A stretch of DNA of 64,000 bases, from assembly GCA_014529675.2 (NCBI GenBank), contig CP076040.1, positions 4,111,894 to 4,175,893 on the forward strand, in the 5' to 3' direction. This document shows positions 27,479 through 38,374 of the stretch, piece after piece (the stretch's first letter is position 1; each line of letters begins with the position of its first letter). The notes beneath the pieces are model-generated. The model saw only the letters and a program-made list of their open reading frames with translations. It was not told where the DNA came from and searched no databases. The stretch comes from Opitutia bacterium ISCC 52. GTDB lineage: Bacteria > Verrucomicrobiota > Verrucomicrobiia > Opitutales > UBA2995. The position numbers were made by a program, and so were the translations under genes.

Positions 27479-28453
27479 CTATCTCTTCACCCAAGCCGTT
27501 TTCTGAGGAACTGGAAGTCCAAGGATTTCGTAACTGGTTTTGAAATGCATTTTGGCAAATTCACCCAAGCGATCGGGGCCAAGCTTTTCGACCAGCTTCA
27601 CACCCTGAGCTTTGGTTGCAGCACCCGCCCCCTTCAGTAACTCCTCACCAAATCCGGTGGAGATTTTCCTCAACTGTCGAAGGAACTCCGCACGAGCGAT
27701 GATAGAGGCCGCTGCCACGACCGGATCAGACTCTGCCTTGGTTTCCATCTTTAATTCAAAGTCTTTCCGCTTAAGCTGCTTCTGCACCAATGGCTGTTTG
27801 CTAAACTGATCCAGCATTCCCCAGGGAACATGTTTTTTATCAAGGGCTGATTCGAGCGCCTTGGCATGCAGCCAGGCGATGAGCTTATTTAAGTTGGCCT
27901 TGGGTCGACCCATCAGCTCGTTATACTTAGTCATTCCACAAAAGGATTTCTCAACGACCACTCCTTTGGTTTTTAAGATAACCTTTTCGAGCCGGAGGAT
28001 CTGAGGATCAGCAATCTTTTTACTGTCTTTGATGCCAGCATCCATCCATTTACGAACCATATCTCCATCGGCGATGACCGTGGCGCAGATCACAGGGCCA
28101 AATAAATCGCCCTTTCCTGATTCGTCCATGCCTGCGTGAGGCTCGTACCATTCAGGATGAAGCACCTCGTCGTAACCCAACTCTGCGACCTTGATGATTT
28201 CCGGCTCAATGACATCCTGCACAAAGTCTTGGGTCATTTTGCCCTGAATCACCAACTTGCCGCTCGTATACATGACCAAGTTTATTTTCGGCCCCTTGAA
28301 GGCAAAACGGGCATAGGCTACTTCGTTTTCACCCCAACCACGTCCTTTACACCAATTCTCTAGCTGGTCGGCCTCGTCGTCCGACAGCTTTCGCGTATAC
28401 ATGGTGATCTTCTTTTCTTCCTCGACCTCAAAGTCTTTATAATTTCGGCTCAT
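27479..28453 (-). CDS. rnhC: Ribonuclease HIII
   Basis: Type 2 RNase H of the HIII branch. The 324-residue protein has an N-terminal TBP-like substrate-binding domain and a catalytic domain opening with GMDESGKGDLFGP, where the DESGKGD motif separates it from RNase HII (DEAGRG). The segment VVAAASIIARAEFL near the C-terminus is also typical. I chose the ATG at 28453 over an in-frame upstream start because the upstream segment overlaps the mutY leader. It heads the long minus-strand operon. Confidence 0.93.
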   Translation of the reverse strand: MSRNYKDFEVEEEKKITMYTRKLSDDEADQLENWCKGRGWGENEVAYARFAFKGPKINLVMYTSGKLVIQGKMTQDFVQDVIEPEIIKVAELGYDEVLHPEWYEPHAGMDESGKGDLFGPVICATVIADGDMVRKWMDAGIKDSKKIADPQILRLEKVILKTKGVVVEKSFCGMTKYNELMGRPKANLNKLIAWLHAKALESALDKKHVPWGMLDQFSKQPLVQKQLKRKDFELKMETKAESDPVVAAASIIARAEFLRQLRKISTGFGEELLKGAGAATKAQGVKLVEKLGPDRLGEFAKMHFKTSYEILGLPVPQKTAWVKR

Positions 28454-28512
28454 AAAACAGCTATCTTCAGCGACCTTTGCCCAAGAATACAACAGTTTCC
28501 TACTTGAATAAA

Positions 28513-29538
28513 ATGGCTCCCAAGCTGAGGAGCTCGCTTTCCGAGTGGTTTAAGAAAAATAAACGCGCCCTTCCCTGGCGACGACTGGCCTCCCTCTACC
28601 CGACCGTAGTCTCGGAGTTCATGCTACAGCAGACCCAGGTGAAAACGGTTCTTCCCTATTATGATAAATGGCTAAAGCGTTTTCCTGACTTCGAGACATT
28701 GGCGAAGGCGAAAGAAACAACGGTCCTCAAACATTGGGAAGGATTGGGATATTACTCACGGGCGCGCAATTTGCACCAACTGGCCAAGGACATCTCGAAG
28801 CTGGAAAGCATCCCCGAAGCCCCTGAAGAATGGCAACAGTTCAAAGGCATTGGAGCTTACACGGCGGCAGCCATCACTAGCATTACCTACAAACACCCAG
28901 TTGCCTGCGTAGATGGTAACGTCATCCGCATTCTTTGCCGCCTTACCGCCGACAAAACCATTTACAAAGACAATACTCAGGCGATGAAGGCGTTCACACC
29001 TCTTGCGAACGCACTTCTCGATCAAGCTGAGCCAGGCAGACACAACGAAGCAATGATGGAACTGGGGGCTACTTTGTGCACCAAGGCAAATCCACAATGC
29101 CAGGTGTGCCCATTGGCGCTTGGTTGCCTTGCCAAAGATAACAAACCGGAATCTCTGCCCAAAAAAGTCGCCAAAAAAGTGAAGCTCGAAACGATTGACC
29201 GAGCCTGGGTATTAACTGACAAACAACTTTTACTACACAAAGCAAACGGGGCCAGCCACAGACTTTCAGGTATTCTGGAACTGCCATCTCTGGAAATGCT
29301 TGGGACTTCGAACCGGGCTCTTAAGAAGCAAGGTCAGTCACCTTTTTTGACCAAGAAGCGTGGAATTAGTAATTCTCAAATCACAGAACCGATTTGGCAG
29401 CTTACGGAGGTCAGTATCGTAGATAATCCAGATCTTGTTTGGATTGATCGTGATCAATTGGGTGCTGCTACGCTATCGGGTCCCCACAAACGGTGGATCC
29501 AGGAAATCCTGCAGAAGGATCAGCTCGAACTGCTTTAA
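28513..29538 (+). CDS. mutY: A/G-specific adenine DNA glycosylase
   Basis: Removes adenine mispaired with 8-oxoguanine. The 341-residue protein has the helix-hairpin-helix with FKGIGAYTAAAI, catalytic Glu in SEFMLQQTQV, catalytic Asp in CVDGNVIRIL and the 4Fe-4S loop C-X6-C-X2-C-X5-C (CTKANPQCQVCPLALGC). A Nudix-like C-terminal domain follows. A TTG 12 codons upstream (28477) is possible, but the ATG at 28513 precedes the conserved region. It diverges from rnhC with about 60 bases between the starts. Confidence 0.94.
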   Translation: MAPKLRSSLSEWFKKNKRALPWRRLASLYPTVVSEFMLQQTQVKTVLPYYDKWLKRFPDFETLAKAKETTVLKHWEGLGYYSRARNLHQLAKDISKLESIPEAPEEWQQFKGIGAYTAAAITSITYKHPVACVDGNVIRILCRLTADKTIYKDNTQAMKAFTPLANALLDQAEPGRHNEAMMELGATLCTKANPQCQVCPLALGCLAKDNKPESLPKKVAKKVKLETIDRAWVLTDKQLLLHKANGASHRLSGILELPSLEMLGTSNRALKKQGQSPFLTKKRGISNSQITEPIWQLTEVSIVDNPDLVWIDRDQLGAATLSGPHKRWIQEILQKDQLELL

Positions 29539-29751
29539 CCTGATTTCTCACGGAGTTGAGATGTTGAGGATGAAGACCGAAAAGTGAAGGAGCGCACTCT
29601 TGTGCGTAACTGAACTAGAAGGAAGGAACACTCGACATGTCGGACAGAGAATCTTCTCAAAATAACGGTTAAAGTGTTTGGTCAGCTTGTAGGTCTATCG
29701 TTATTCATTCTCTAACACTCACCCTTTGGGAAGATTTGATGAGAATTCAGG

Positions 29752-30699
29752 TTAACCGTTCCGCAGCTTCTCTTCCAAGTAGTCCTTGGAACGAAGTATG
29801 CCTTCTGGAGAAGCACTCGGACTCAATTCAAGTATGCAAGGTGACTCTGGCTTTAAATACTGAAAGATAGGATCAAAATCGATGAGACCATCTCCTAGTG
29901 CTCGGTGACCTTTCCCTTCTTCTGTATAATCCTGAAAATGGACTCCTTTCATGAATGGGCCATTTTGCTCAAGTGTTTGTTCAGGAGTCAGAACGCCATA
30001 GTCATTTTTCTCCTGCGAATGTCCCGGGTCATACCAAAATCCTACATTTTGATAGGCTGAGTACTCGTCGAGCAAAGGGGGCATATCTTCATCCAAGGGC
30101 AATTCCTCGAGATCTTCACGATTTTCAAACCCAAGAGTGACACCCTTTTCTTCAGCATAGGGAACCAAGGCATCTAAAGAATCGTGGAGTAGCTCCATGT
30201 GCTTCTCCTTCTTTTGACGAAGCTTTTCCTGGGCCTTACCCAGCATTTCTTGGTACCGATCATCGGAAAAGGGATCTGCCGGCTTCTTGTTATCCAAGTA
30301 TTTGGTGAGCTTATCTACCACCCCTCGCCAAAAGAAGTGAACAGAGCCGAGATGAATCACCATGTATTCAGCCCCCACTTCAGAAGCAAAATCAACCGTA
30401 CGGCAGGAGTACTTCAACCATTGGGTTCTCTCACGTTCGTCCAATGAAGAAGGTTCGTAGAGATTCGGAGCTGCATGCTGTGTCCCATGCGGGAGCGGAC
30501 AGAAATTGTGAACCGAGATCACTTTAATAATCCCGTCTTGGATGGCTTTGTGAATGCCAGGAACCAGGGTTATTCGCACACCATGGCTTAATTCCGTCCA
30601 CTCAAATCCAAGATCCGCAATTTCTTCGAGCATATCGTACCCGTTCTTGTGGCGGTGCGAATTCCAGCAAGTTGAGAGAGCAATAGGATTTGAGATCAT
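29752..30699 (-). CDS. Sugar phosphate isomerase/epimerase-like TIM-barrel protein
   Basis: A 315-residue protein of the xylose isomerase-like TIM-barrel superfamily. Metal-ligand candidates are visible in YMVIHLGS, LGFENREDLEELP, WYDPGHSQ and KGVHFQDYTEEGKGHRALGDG, with the E/D/H/E pattern of these enzymes. Substrate is unknown; relatives act on sugars, inositols or hydroxypyruvate. It is monocistronic. The 213 bases between it and mutY contain no gene that I can see, only a 10-bp palindrome (CGACATGTCG at 29633-29642). Confidence 0.8.
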   Translation of the reverse strand: MISNPIALSTCWNSHRHKNGYDMLEEIADLGFEWTELSHGVRITLVPGIHKAIQDGIIKVISVHNFCPLPHGTQHAAPNLYEPSSLDERERTQWLKYSCRTVDFASEVGAEYMVIHLGSVHFFWRGVVDKLTKYLDNKKPADPFSDDRYQEMLGKAQEKLRQKKEKHMELLHDSLDALVPYAEEKGVTLGFENREDLEELPLDEDMPPLLDEYSAYQNVGFWYDPGHSQEKNDYGVLTPEQTLEQNGPFMKGVHFQDYTEEGKGHRALGDGLIDFDPIFQYLKPESPCILELSPSASPEGILRSKDYLEEKLRNG

Positions 30700-30736
30700 G
30701 ATGAGAGGTGCAACTAAACGCCTAGGTTAGGTACGC

Positions 30737-30768
30737 AAAAAGAGATCCACACAAGCGGCGGATCTCTC
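30737..30768 (-). terminator. Rho-independent terminator after rpsU
   Basis: On the minus strand AGAGATCC pairs perfectly with GGATCTCT around an 11-nt loop and is followed by TTTTT. It lies about 30 bases past the rpsU stop. Confidence 0.85.
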
Positions 30769-30796
30769 AAGCTTAAAAAAAATGCTTACGGTTGCT

Positions 30797-30994
30797 TTAC
30801 GACATATAACGCCGACGGAGCATATCTGTAAAAGCCATGACTTTCTTCTTACGACGGCGAACCTCGCAAGGTTTCTCGAAATAGCGTTTGGCACGCACAT
30901 CGCGGATTACACCCTCGCGATCGAGTTTTTTCTTGAGACGGCGTAGTGCCCGTTCGGTGGGCTCGCCTTTGCGTATTTGTACTTCTAAAGCCAT
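30797..30994 (-). CDS. rpsU: 30S ribosomal protein bS21
   Basis: Small basic ribosomal protein of 65 residues that sits near the anti-Shine-Dalgarno end of 16S rRNA. Hallmarks are the start MALEVQIRKGEPTERALRRL and a basic central and C-terminal helix with RRRKKKVMAF. The frame is open upstream to 31045, but the 17 extra residues do not belong to the family. No Shine-Dalgarno precedes the ATG. It is followed by a strong terminator and preceded by purE on the same strand. Confidence 0.95.
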   Translation of the reverse strand: MALEVQIRKGEPTERALRRLKKKLDREGVIRDVRAKRYFEKPCEVRRRKKKVMAFTDMLRRRYMS

Positions 30995-31074
30995 ATGAAA
31001 TTGGAGAAAGGGCGCTACTAAGAGCCTTTCCGACACCCAGGTCAACTGAAATTTCCGAGGAAATCCAAGGTATC

Positions 31075-31569
31075 TTAAGAGGATCCAAATCCCTCTAATT
31101 TACTCATCACCACGTCCTTGAGCCCCTCTTTGTATTCCTGGTAGCGTTCACGAAGACTCGGATCGGCACACCCCAGCATCTGGACTGCAAGCAATCCCGC
31201 ATTTTTTGATCCATCGAGGGCCACCGTGGCCACTGGCACCCCGCCCGGCATTTGCAGGATGGAAAGAACCGAATCCCAGCCGTCGATGGAGTTTGAGGAT
31301 TTGACCGGCACCCCAATCACAGGCAAAGGGGACAAAGCAGCAGCCATGCCCGGCAAATGGGCGGCTCCGCCGGCTCCCGCAATGATCACCTGAATGCCGC
31401 GTTCGTGAGCGGATCGACAAAATTTGAAGAGGCGGTCTGGAGTGCGGTGAGCGGATACGATAGTGACCTCGTGCGGCACAGAAAATTCTTCCAGGATATC
31501 AGCAGCCGCTTGCATAACCGGAAGATCGGAATCTGATCCCATAATAATACTAACCAGAGGTGTTTTCAT
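31075..31569 (-). CDS. purE: N5-carboxyaminoimidazole ribonucleotide mutase
   Basis: Class I PurE, which converts N5-CAIR to CAIR in purine synthesis. The 164-residue protein has [21 protein letters not shown] (active-site His), [11 protein letters not shown] and [15 protein letters not shown]. Presence of purK directly upstream fits the class I, two-enzyme route. The purE ATG overlaps the purK stop by 4 bp. Confidence 0.97.
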   Translation of the reverse strand: MKTPLVSIIMGSDSDLPVMQAAADILEEFSVPHEVTIVSAHRTPDRLFKFCRSAHERGIQVIIAGAGGAAHLPGMAAALSPLPVIGVPVKSSNSIDGWDSVLSILQMPGGVPVATVALDGSKNAGLLAVQMLGCADPSLRERYQEYKEGLKDVVMSKLEGFGSS

Positions 31570-32723
31570 GAGGTAACTACGCGAAGTTGTTTCTTTATAA
31601 GTTCTGCTTTCGCCCTCGCCTGGTCAACCGTGGATGCAAGGATCGTGACGTGGCCCATCTTACGAAACGGTCGGGTCGTTGTTTTTCCATATAGATGGAT
31701 CTTCACTCCTTCTTCCCTCATGCATTCATTCATACCTTCGTAGCGCACAGGGCCTTCCATCTCCGGTTCTCCCAGCAAATTGATCATGGCCGAAGGAAGC
31801 TTGATACGCGTGCTACCGAGTGGGAAATCGAATATAGCGCGCAGTTGCTGCTCATATTGGGACGTGACCATACTTTCGATGGTATGGTGTCCACTGTTGT
31901 GTGGGCGAGGAGCCACTTCGTTGACCCATATCTCACCGGATTTGTCGACGAACATTTCAATGGCCAACAAGCCGACCAGTTTAAAAGCCTCAATAACTTG
32001 CTCGCCAATAGAAACAGCCAAGTCCTGTAATTTTGGATCGATAGAAGATGGACAAATGAGTAACTCCACCAAATTCGCCTCCGCATTGAATTCCATCTCT
32101 GAAACCGGAAAACACTTGATTTCGCCAGAGGGATTGCGCGCCGCAATGACGGATATTTCCGCCTCCAAATCGACTAGATCCTCTACCAGCGAAGGCCCAG
32201 GCAAAAGTAACGGCAAGTCGGCCAAGGATCGAATCAATGCCACTCCTCGTCCATCGTAGCCACCGCGCCTAAGTTTTTGAACAAAGGGAAATTCCAGATT
32301 TCCGCCAGTCACAGCCTCTCGAATGGCCTGGTCATCTTCAAAAAGTCGGTAGGCCGGCGAAGGAATTCCGTGTTCTGAGTAAAACTCTTTTTGCAGGCCT
32401 TTGTCCTGAATGATCGCAAGGCTCTCTGGATCCGGGTGCACAGGGATACCCTCTGCCTTGAGCTGTCGAAGTGCATCCACGTTGATGGCCTCCATCTCAT
32501 AGGTAATCATATCCACCTGACGACCCAGGGTGATGATGTCATCGTAGGACATCGGATCTCCCTGAACAAACGCGGTGCAGCAAGAGGAAGCGGGACAGTG
32601 CGGGTCATTGTCCAAGATGTACGTTTTTACGTCCCAATTACTAGCAGCGAGGGCTAGCAATTTACCAAGTTGCCCACCTGCAATAATACCTAATTTGAAT
32701 TGCGATGTAACCAGTTTTTCCAT
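31566..32723 (-). CDS. purK: N5-carboxyaminoimidazole ribonucleotide synthase
   Basis: ATP-grasp enzyme that carboxylates AIR with bicarbonate. The 385-residue product has [17 protein letters not shown] at the N-terminus, ATP-grasp motifs with [12 protein letters not shown], and [16 protein letters not shown] with the metal-binding residues. The frame is open to 32825, but [13 protein letters not shown] at 32723 is the family-like start. It is translationally coupled to purE by a 4-bp overlap. Confidence 0.96.
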   Translation of the reverse strand: MEKLVTSQFKLGIIAGGQLGKLLALAASNWDVKTYILDNDPHCPASSCCTAFVQGDPMSYDDIITLGRQVDMITYEMEAINVDALRQLKAEGIPVHPDPESLAIIQDKGLQKEFYSEHGIPSPAYRLFEDDQAIREAVTGGNLEFPFVQKLRRGGYDGRGVALIRSLADLPLLLPGPSLVEDLVDLEAEISVIAARNPSGEIKCFPVSEMEFNAEANLVELLICPSSIDPKLQDLAVSIGEQVIEAFKLVGLLAIEMFVDKSGEIWVNEVAPRPHNSGHHTIESMVTSQYEQQLRAIFDFPLGSTRIKLPSAMINLLGEPEMEGPVRYEGMNECMREEGVKIHLYGKTTTRPFRKMGHVTILASTVDQARAKAELIKKQLRVVTS

Positions 32724-32890
32724 GAGCGAAGTGTAACTGTCAGCTTTCATCAGAACTGAAGCTTCTAAAAGCCACGGACTCTGCGTGCCATCAATGCAAT
32801 GTCCACCTCTTTTTAAACTTACCATTGAAACGGTTTCACAATTTTAAAGGTAGATCTACCGAACGAATTCTCCTACATTTCCCGTCTTAT

Positions 32891-34348
32891 ATGTCACCCA
32901 GATCATCTTCTCTACTCCACATTTGCTTAAAGATCGTCGCCTTATTGATTCTGTGTACCGGCCTTGGTGCACAAAATAACGTAATCAGCACGATCAGCGA
33001 CTCACACAAGGCCGACCAGCCAAACATCGTATTTATCATTGCCGATGATCTGACCTTTAGGGATGTCAGCTGCTACGGTGGAAAGAATGTGCAGACGCCA
33101 CATATTGATTCGATTGCAGACGAGGGGATGCGATTCGAACGATGTTTTCAGGCTTCGGCCATGTGCTCACCGACCCGCCACAACATCTATACAGGATTAT
33201 ATCCTGTTAAGTCGGGTGCCTACCCCAATTCTACATTGGCCTACGAAGGAACCAAAAGCGTGGCACACTACTTGGGCGACGCCGGTTATAGGGTAGGAAT
33301 AACCGGCAAACTCCATATATGGCCGGAAACCGTATTCCCCTTTGACTACTTAAACCGGAATGCCGGTACAGACGCCAATGAGAACGAACCAAATCTGGAA
33401 GCTGTTGAGGCATTTCTTACCCGCGATAAAGATCAGCCCAGTTGCACCTTTATCTGCTACAATGAACCCCACACTCCTTGGACGCGCGGGGACGCTTCTC
33501 AATTTGATCCGGACAAATTAGTACTGCCACCCTACTTCGTCGATACTCCAACTACACGAAAACACCTGGTCGACTATTACGCTGAGGTGAAACATCTCGA
33601 TGATTCAGTTGGTGACGTGATTGCCCTGATTGATCGATTAAGAATGAAAGACAATACCCTTCTGATATTTGTAAGCGAACAAGGTATTGCGATGCCGTTT
33701 GCCAAATGGACCTGCTACGACCAGGGACTCCAAGCCGCATTTGTAGCTCGTTGGCCTGGAAAAATCGCACCTGGCTCGGTCAGCAACGCAATGATAGAGT
33801 ACGTGGATATTCTTCCAACGTTTATCGAAGCCGCAAGAGCCACCCAACCATCCATCCTGGACGGACAGAGTTTCCTTCCGGTTCTCCTCGGAACTCGTGA
33901 TCACCATAAAGATTATGCTTATGGGATACAGACCACACGCGGTATAACCAACGGATCCGATCACTACGGCATTCGATCCATAAGATCTCACAAATTCAAA
34001 TTGCTCATCAATCTAACGCCGGATGTTCCGTTCCAAAACAACCTCACCGAAAACAAAGGTGGTTGGACGGAGTTTTGGCCCACCTGGGTCGATGCTGCTA
34101 AATCCAATGATTTTGCGAAAGAGACGACCCAGCGCTACCAATGGCGACCCGAAGAGGAACTCTATGACATCGAAAATGATCCCTACGAATTGAAGAACCT
34201 CGCAGGTGATAAAAAATACCAAGCGACACAAAAAGATCTTCGCATCCGCCTGCTTCGGTGGATGGACGAGCAAGGCGACCTGGGAGCCGAAACGGAGATG
34301 ACCGCTTTGAATCGTACATTTAAAAAGGGCGGCACGGCAGCACGGTAA
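32891..34348 (+). CDS. Secreted sulfatase (formylglycine-dependent)
   Basis: Exported type I sulfatase of 485 residues, probably acting on sulfated polysaccharide. A signal peptide covers about residues 1-27 (LLHICLKIVALLILCTGLGA). The metal-binding pair Asp52-Asp53 (FIIADDLTF) and the CSPTR motif (Cys92, to be converted to formylglycine) are intact. The usual SDNG/SDHG metal motif reads SEQG, followed by PFAKWTCYDQGL, resembling N-sulfoglucosamine sulfohydrolase-type subfamilies. A TTG at 32825 also opens the frame, but the ATG at 32891 gives the better signal peptide. No sulfatase-maturating enzyme gene is nearby. Confidence 0.9.
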   Translation: MSPRSSSLLHICLKIVALLILCTGLGAQNNVISTISDSHKADQPNIVFIIADDLTFRDVSCYGGKNVQTPHIDSIADEGMRFERCFQASAMCSPTRHNIYTGLYPVKSGAYPNSTLAYEGTKSVAHYLGDAGYRVGITGKLHIWPETVFPFDYLNRNAGTDANENEPNLEAVEAFLTRDKDQPSCTFICYNEPHTPWTRGDASQFDPDKLVLPPYFVDTPTTRKHLVDYYAEVKHLDDSVGDVIALIDRLRMKDNTLLIFVSEQGIAMPFAKWTCYDQGLQAAFVARWPGKIAPGSVSNAMIEYVDILPTFIEAARATQPSILDGQSFLPVLLGTRDHHKDYAYGIQTTRGITNGSDHYGIRSIRSHKFKLLINLTPDVPFQNNLTENKGGWTEFWPTWVDAAKSNDFAKETTQRYQWRPEEELYDIENDPYELKNLAGDKKYQATQKDLRIRLLRWMDEQGDLGAETEMTALNRTFKKGGTAAR

Positions 34349-34391
34349 ACGAGTTTCGAAAAACTCCTTGTTTATAAGTAGGTTAGTAGAT

Positions 34392-34400
34392 TGTGGATAA
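34392..34400 (-). promoter_or_regulatory. Consensus DnaA box upstream of dnaE
   Basis: The minus strand reads TTATCCACA, an exact match to the DnaA-box consensus, 81 bases before the dnaE ATG. It is isolated: no cluster of boxes or AT-rich unwinding region is visible here, so it is a possible regulatory site rather than an origin. Confidence 0.35.
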
Positions 34401-34480
34401 ATCAGTCTTGCGACTGGTCGCTCGTGACCAACAGTAAGGCCTACTAAGCGAGCTCCCAACCTCGCTCGTTTATCCGCTCT

Positions 34481-37400
34481 ATGTCCGACTCCAGCCAAGA
34501 TTTCGCCCACCTGCATTTGCACACCGACTACAGCCTGCTTGATGGGGCTTGTAGGATCGATCGGCTTGCAGCACGCGCGAAGGAGCTCGGCATGTCCTCG
34601 GTAGCCATGACCGACCATGGCAATTTGTTCGGTACTATTGATTTCTACCGAAAAATGAAGAATGCGGATATCAACCCGATCATCGGCTGTGAAATCTACT
34701 TGGTGCACGATCACACCATGTTTGAGAAGCCGCGGCGCGAGCGGAAACGCACGGACGACATCGGAGACCTTCCAGAGGATCACCAACTCCAGCCAGAAGA
34801 TTTTCCGAAATACCAGATTCATCATAAAACGATCCTGGCGAAGGATTATGAGGGTTATATGAATCTCTCGAAGCTGGTGTCCAAAGCTCATACTGAAGGG
34901 GTGTATTATCGACCTCGAGTTGATGTCGAACACCTCGCTCAATATAGTAAAGGGCTCATTGGTCTCAGTGGCTGTATCAACGGCGTAGCCTCACAGCATT
35001 TGCTCTATAACAACTATGATATGGCCCGTAAGGCGACGGCCGACTTCATCGACATTTTTGGAAAGGAAAACTATTTTATAGAAGTCCAGGATCACGGACT
35101 CTCCTTTCAGAAAAAGATCATTCCTGGGCAACTCCAGCTGGCCAAAGAATTCGACCTCAAAGTGGTCGCCGCAAACGACGTTCACTATGTAAAAAAGGGC
35201 GACTGGGAGCCACATGATGCGCTACTCTGCATCCAGACTGGTCGAAAAATCATCGACGAGAATCGGATGAAATACCCGTCTCAGGAGTTCTACCTGAAGA
35301 GCCGGGAGGAGATGCTCGAGGTATTCAAAGAAATACCCGAATCTCTCGATAATACGCTGCACGTGGCCGAAATGTGCAATATAGACATTCCTTTTGGTGA
35401 GAACCACTATCCCATTTTCGAGAAACCAATTGAGATCTCCTATAAAAAAGATCCTGACAACTTCGATCGCATTCTCGACGTGTACGTGTCTGAGAAGGAG
35501 CGAGTCAACAAACAGAATGGTGTCGATGAACCAGCGACCATCGATAAAAAGACCCGTCAGGAATACCGCAGCAATGGCTTGTTTCTATTTGAACTTTGCA
35601 AGACCGGCCTGAAGGAACGCTACGGAATCGATTACGGCGAAATCCGCAACGGTGATAAAGATGCTCCCACCACCGCGGATGAAGGTAAAGGCACTCCGCC
35701 CGAACCAGGTTCCGAGGAGTACAACAAATTCCTGTGCTCAAAACTTGAATACGAATTGGCCATTATCATGGGCACCGGATTCATTGACTACTTCCTCATC
35801 GTTTGGGACTTCATCGACTGGGCGCGAAAGGAAATGATTCCAGTAGGCCCGGGACGTGGTTCTGGTGCGGGTTGCCTGGTCGCCTACGTGCTAAAGATCA
35901 CTGATATCGAACCGCTTCGATTTGGTCTTCTCTTCGAACGGATGCTGAATTTGGAACGGGTATCACCGCCTGACTTCGACGTAGATTTTTGCATGCGCCG
36001 CCGGGACAAGGTCGTAAACTATGTGCGCGACAAATACGGGGCCGACGCGGTTGCGAACATTATTACCTTTGGAAAGTTTGGTGCAAAGATGGTCGTTCGC
36101 GACCTCGCTAGGGTGAATGATGTCCCCTACGCTGAAGCCGACCGTGTAGCAAAAATGATTCCCGATGAGTTGAACATCTCTCTGGAAGACTCCATTGCAA
36201 AATCGGGTGAATTGCAGAGCGAGATTCGCGGCAATCCCGTTGCTGGCAAGATTGTCGAACATGGACTCATCATCGAAGGGATGGTGCGCAATACCGGTAA
36301 GCATGCGTGCGGTGTCATCATTGGAGACCAGCCCATCAAGGACTTGGTACCTGTCACTCTACAGGAAGGAGATTTGACGACCCAGTTTCCAAAGGGCCCG
36401 GTGGAAGACCTTGGTCTACTTAAAATGGATTTTCTTGGTCTAAAGACCCTGACCGTCATCTCAGATGCTCAGGATAATGTGCAAAAAACGCGCAATCTTT
36501 CGGACTTTGACATTGAGAAAGTTGCACTAGACGACGGCAAAACCTTTGACCTACTCAATAGTGGTAAGACGACCGGTGTGTTCCAGCTGGAATCCGGTGG
36601 CATGCAATCACTATGCCGACAAATTGGCTTGAGCTCATTTGAAGAAATCATCGCGTTGATTGCGCTCTATCGGCCTGGACCCATGCAGTTCATACCTCAG
36701 TTCATTGAAGGTAAGAAAGATCCCACAACCGTGAAGGTGCCCCACCCTCTACTGGAGGAACTGGTAGGAGAAACATACGGCGTTCTCGTTTATCAGGAGC
36801 AGGTCATGGAGGCCGCCAGAATCATTGCTGGCTACACCCTGGGTGGTGCGGATATTCTTCGCCGTGCCATGGGTAAGAAGATCGCATCGGTGATGGACGC
36901 CCAAAAGGAAATCTTTGTCGACGGTGCTCTGGAACATAACCAGATCTCAAAGAAAAAAGCGCTCGATGTATTCGGGATTCTAGAAAAGTTTGCTCAATAC
37001 GGATTTAACAAGTCTCACTCCGCGGCTTATGCGATGCTGAGTTATCGGACAGCCTATTTGAAGGCGAACTATCCGGTCGAATTTATGGCGGCCATTCTCT
37101 CCAACGAATTAGGGAACTCCGACAAGGTCGCGCACTTCGTCAATGAGTGCTCGGCCATGAAGATTTCAGTCTTGGGTCCGGATGTGAATATTTCACGAGA
37201 GAACTTTACTCCTGTCATAGATCTCGAAACAGGCAAAGAAGACATACGCTTTGGTATGGCTGCCATTAAGGGAGTGGGAGACGCAGCTTCGCAAAAAATT
37301 ATTGAAGAGCGTGAAGAGAATGGATCCTTTGAAGATTTTGAGGATTTCATCACCCGCGTAGATGCCAAGACGGTGAATCGTCGAGTGATGGAGTGCTTGA

Positions 37401-38305
37401 TCAAGTCGGGCGGCTTTGATTCTACAGGCGAAAGCCGAAAGGAGCTCCTGGATGGACTGGATGCAGCGATCAGCTCCGCAGCTGAAAGGCAAAGAGACCT
37501 GGAGCGCGGACAGGAATCGTTCATGGATATGTTGGCGGAACCCACGGCTAAAGAGAAAAAGCCGGGGGATAGCCTAAAAAGAAAATCATCGGGGGAGGCC
37601 ATGCCACTCGCCGAAAAGCTGCAGTATGAAAACGAACTGCTAGGATTCTATATATCGGGCCATCCGATGAACGAGTTCAATGGACTGGCACAGGCTATCA
37701 CCAATTTTGATCCAGACAAGGCCGACGAATTACCGGATCGCAACCCATTTCGTTTTTGTGGTGTCGCCAGCAATGTTACTAAAAAGCTATCGCGAAGAGA
37801 CAATCGGCCCTGGGCCTTTTTCAATGTAGCGACCAAGACTCATAGCTTCCAGATGAACATGTATTCGGAAGCATTCGAAGACTATGGTCATATTCTCGAA
37901 GACGGAAAAACGGTCATGATTTCTGGAACGGTCATGAATCGCAAAGATGATGATCTTCGCTTCAGCGTGCGTGAAGTTTCTCACCTTCGCGGAGCCATTC
38001 CTCGCATGATCAAGGAGGTCCACTGGGTTCTCGACCCGAACAACCAGGCCGAAGATTTTCTTTCAATCCTTCGAGCAGACTTAGACAAACACCAAAGCGG
38101 TTCAACTCGTGTGCAACTTGGAATGCTGGTGGAGGATAATAAAGTGCTCTGGGGAGAGATAGCCTCCTCCTTGATCTGGCAGATCGAGCCCGCCACATTT
38201 TCCAAACTTAAAAACCACCCATCGGTGGTAACCGTATTTATCCAAACTGCGCCCGTTCAGGAATTTGAACAATTGAAGCCCTGGATGAAGAAGAAAGAAT
38301 TTTAG
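34481..38305 (+). CDS. dnaE: DNA polymerase III subunit alpha
   Basis: Replicative polymerase of the DnaE class. The 1274-residue protein begins with a PHP domain ([23 protein letters not shown]), followed by the polymerase core with the catalytic aspartates in [29 protein letters not shown], the [18 protein letters not shown] region, helix-hairpin-helix motifs and a C-terminal OB fold. It is about 100 residues longer than the E. coli protein. Much of the excess is a charged insertion near residues 330-420 ahead of the catalytic domain. It is monocistronic. Confidence 0.97.
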   Translation: MSDSSQDFAHLHLHTDYSLLDGACRIDRLAARAKELGMSSVAMTDHGNLFGTIDFYRKMKNADINPIIGCEIYLVHDHTMFEKPRRERKRTDDIGDLPEDHQLQPEDFPKYQIHHKTILAKDYEGYMNLSKLVSKAHTEGVYYRPRVDVEHLAQYSKGLIGLSGCINGVASQHLLYNNYDMARKATADFIDIFGKENYFIEVQDHGLSFQKKIIPGQLQLAKEFDLKVVAANDVHYVKKGDWEPHDALLCIQTGRKIIDENRMKYPSQEFYLKSREEMLEVFKEIPESLDNTLHVAEMCNIDIPFGENHYPIFEKPIEISYKKDPDNFDRILDVYVSEKERVNKQNGVDEPATIDKKTRQEYRSNGLFLFELCKTGLKERYGIDYGEIRNGDKDAPTTADEGKGTPPEPGSEEYNKFLCSKLEYELAIIMGTGFIDYFLIVWDFIDWARKEMIPVGPGRGSGAGCLVAYVLKITDIEPLRFGLLFERMLNLERVSPPDFDVDFCMRRRDKVVNYVRDKYGADAVANIITFGKFGAKMVVRDLARVNDVPYAEADRVAKMIPDELNISLEDSIAKSGELQSEIRGNPVAGKIVEHGLIIEGMVRNTGKHACGVIIGDQPIKDLVPVTLQEGDLTTQFPKGPVEDLGLLKMDFLGLKTLTVISDAQDNVQKTRNLSDFDIEKVALDDGKTFDLLNSGKTTGVFQLESGGMQSLCRQIGLSSFEEIIALIALYRPGPMQFIPQFIEGKKDPTTVKVPHPLLEELVGETYGVLVYQEQVMEAARIIAGYTLGGADILRRAMGKKIASVMDAQKEIFVDGALEHNQISKKKALDVFGILEKFAQYGFNKSHSAAYAMLSYRTAYLKANYPVEFMAAILSNELGNSDKVAHFVNECSAMKISVLGPDVNISRENFTPVIDLETGKEDIRFGMAAIKGVGDAASQKIIEEREENGSFEDFEDFITRVDAKTVNRRVMECLIKSGGFDSTGESRKELLDGLDAAISSAAERQRDLERGQESFMDMLAEPTAKEKKPGDSLKRKSSGEAMPLAEKLQYENELLGFYISGHPMNEFNGLAQAITNFDPDKADELPDRNPFRFCGVASNVTKKLSRRDNRPWAFFNVATKTHSFQMNMYSEAFEDYGHILEDGKTVMISGTVMNRKDDDLRFSVREVSHLRGAIPRMIKEVHWVLDPNNQAEDFLSILRADLDKHQSGSTRVQLGMLVEDNKVLWGEIASSLIWQIEPATFSKLKNHPSVVTVFIQTAPVQEFEQLKPWMKKKEF

Positions 38306-38374
38306 ACATAGGGAGTCTTTCAAAGGAGGGTAAGATAAGTAGCTTAGCGTCTCACAACTCAACCTGTTAGGTCC

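Noticed and set aside
29539-29751. Small RNA or gene between mutY and the TIM-barrel gene
   Set aside because: Only a 10-bp palindrome and one 5-bp hairpin are visible; there is no coding frame, terminator or promoter that I can support.
34013-34942. Long open frame (309 codons) on the minus strand
   Set aside because: It is antisense to the sulfatase end and the dnaE start, both of which have clear family motifs; its translation shows no known domain.
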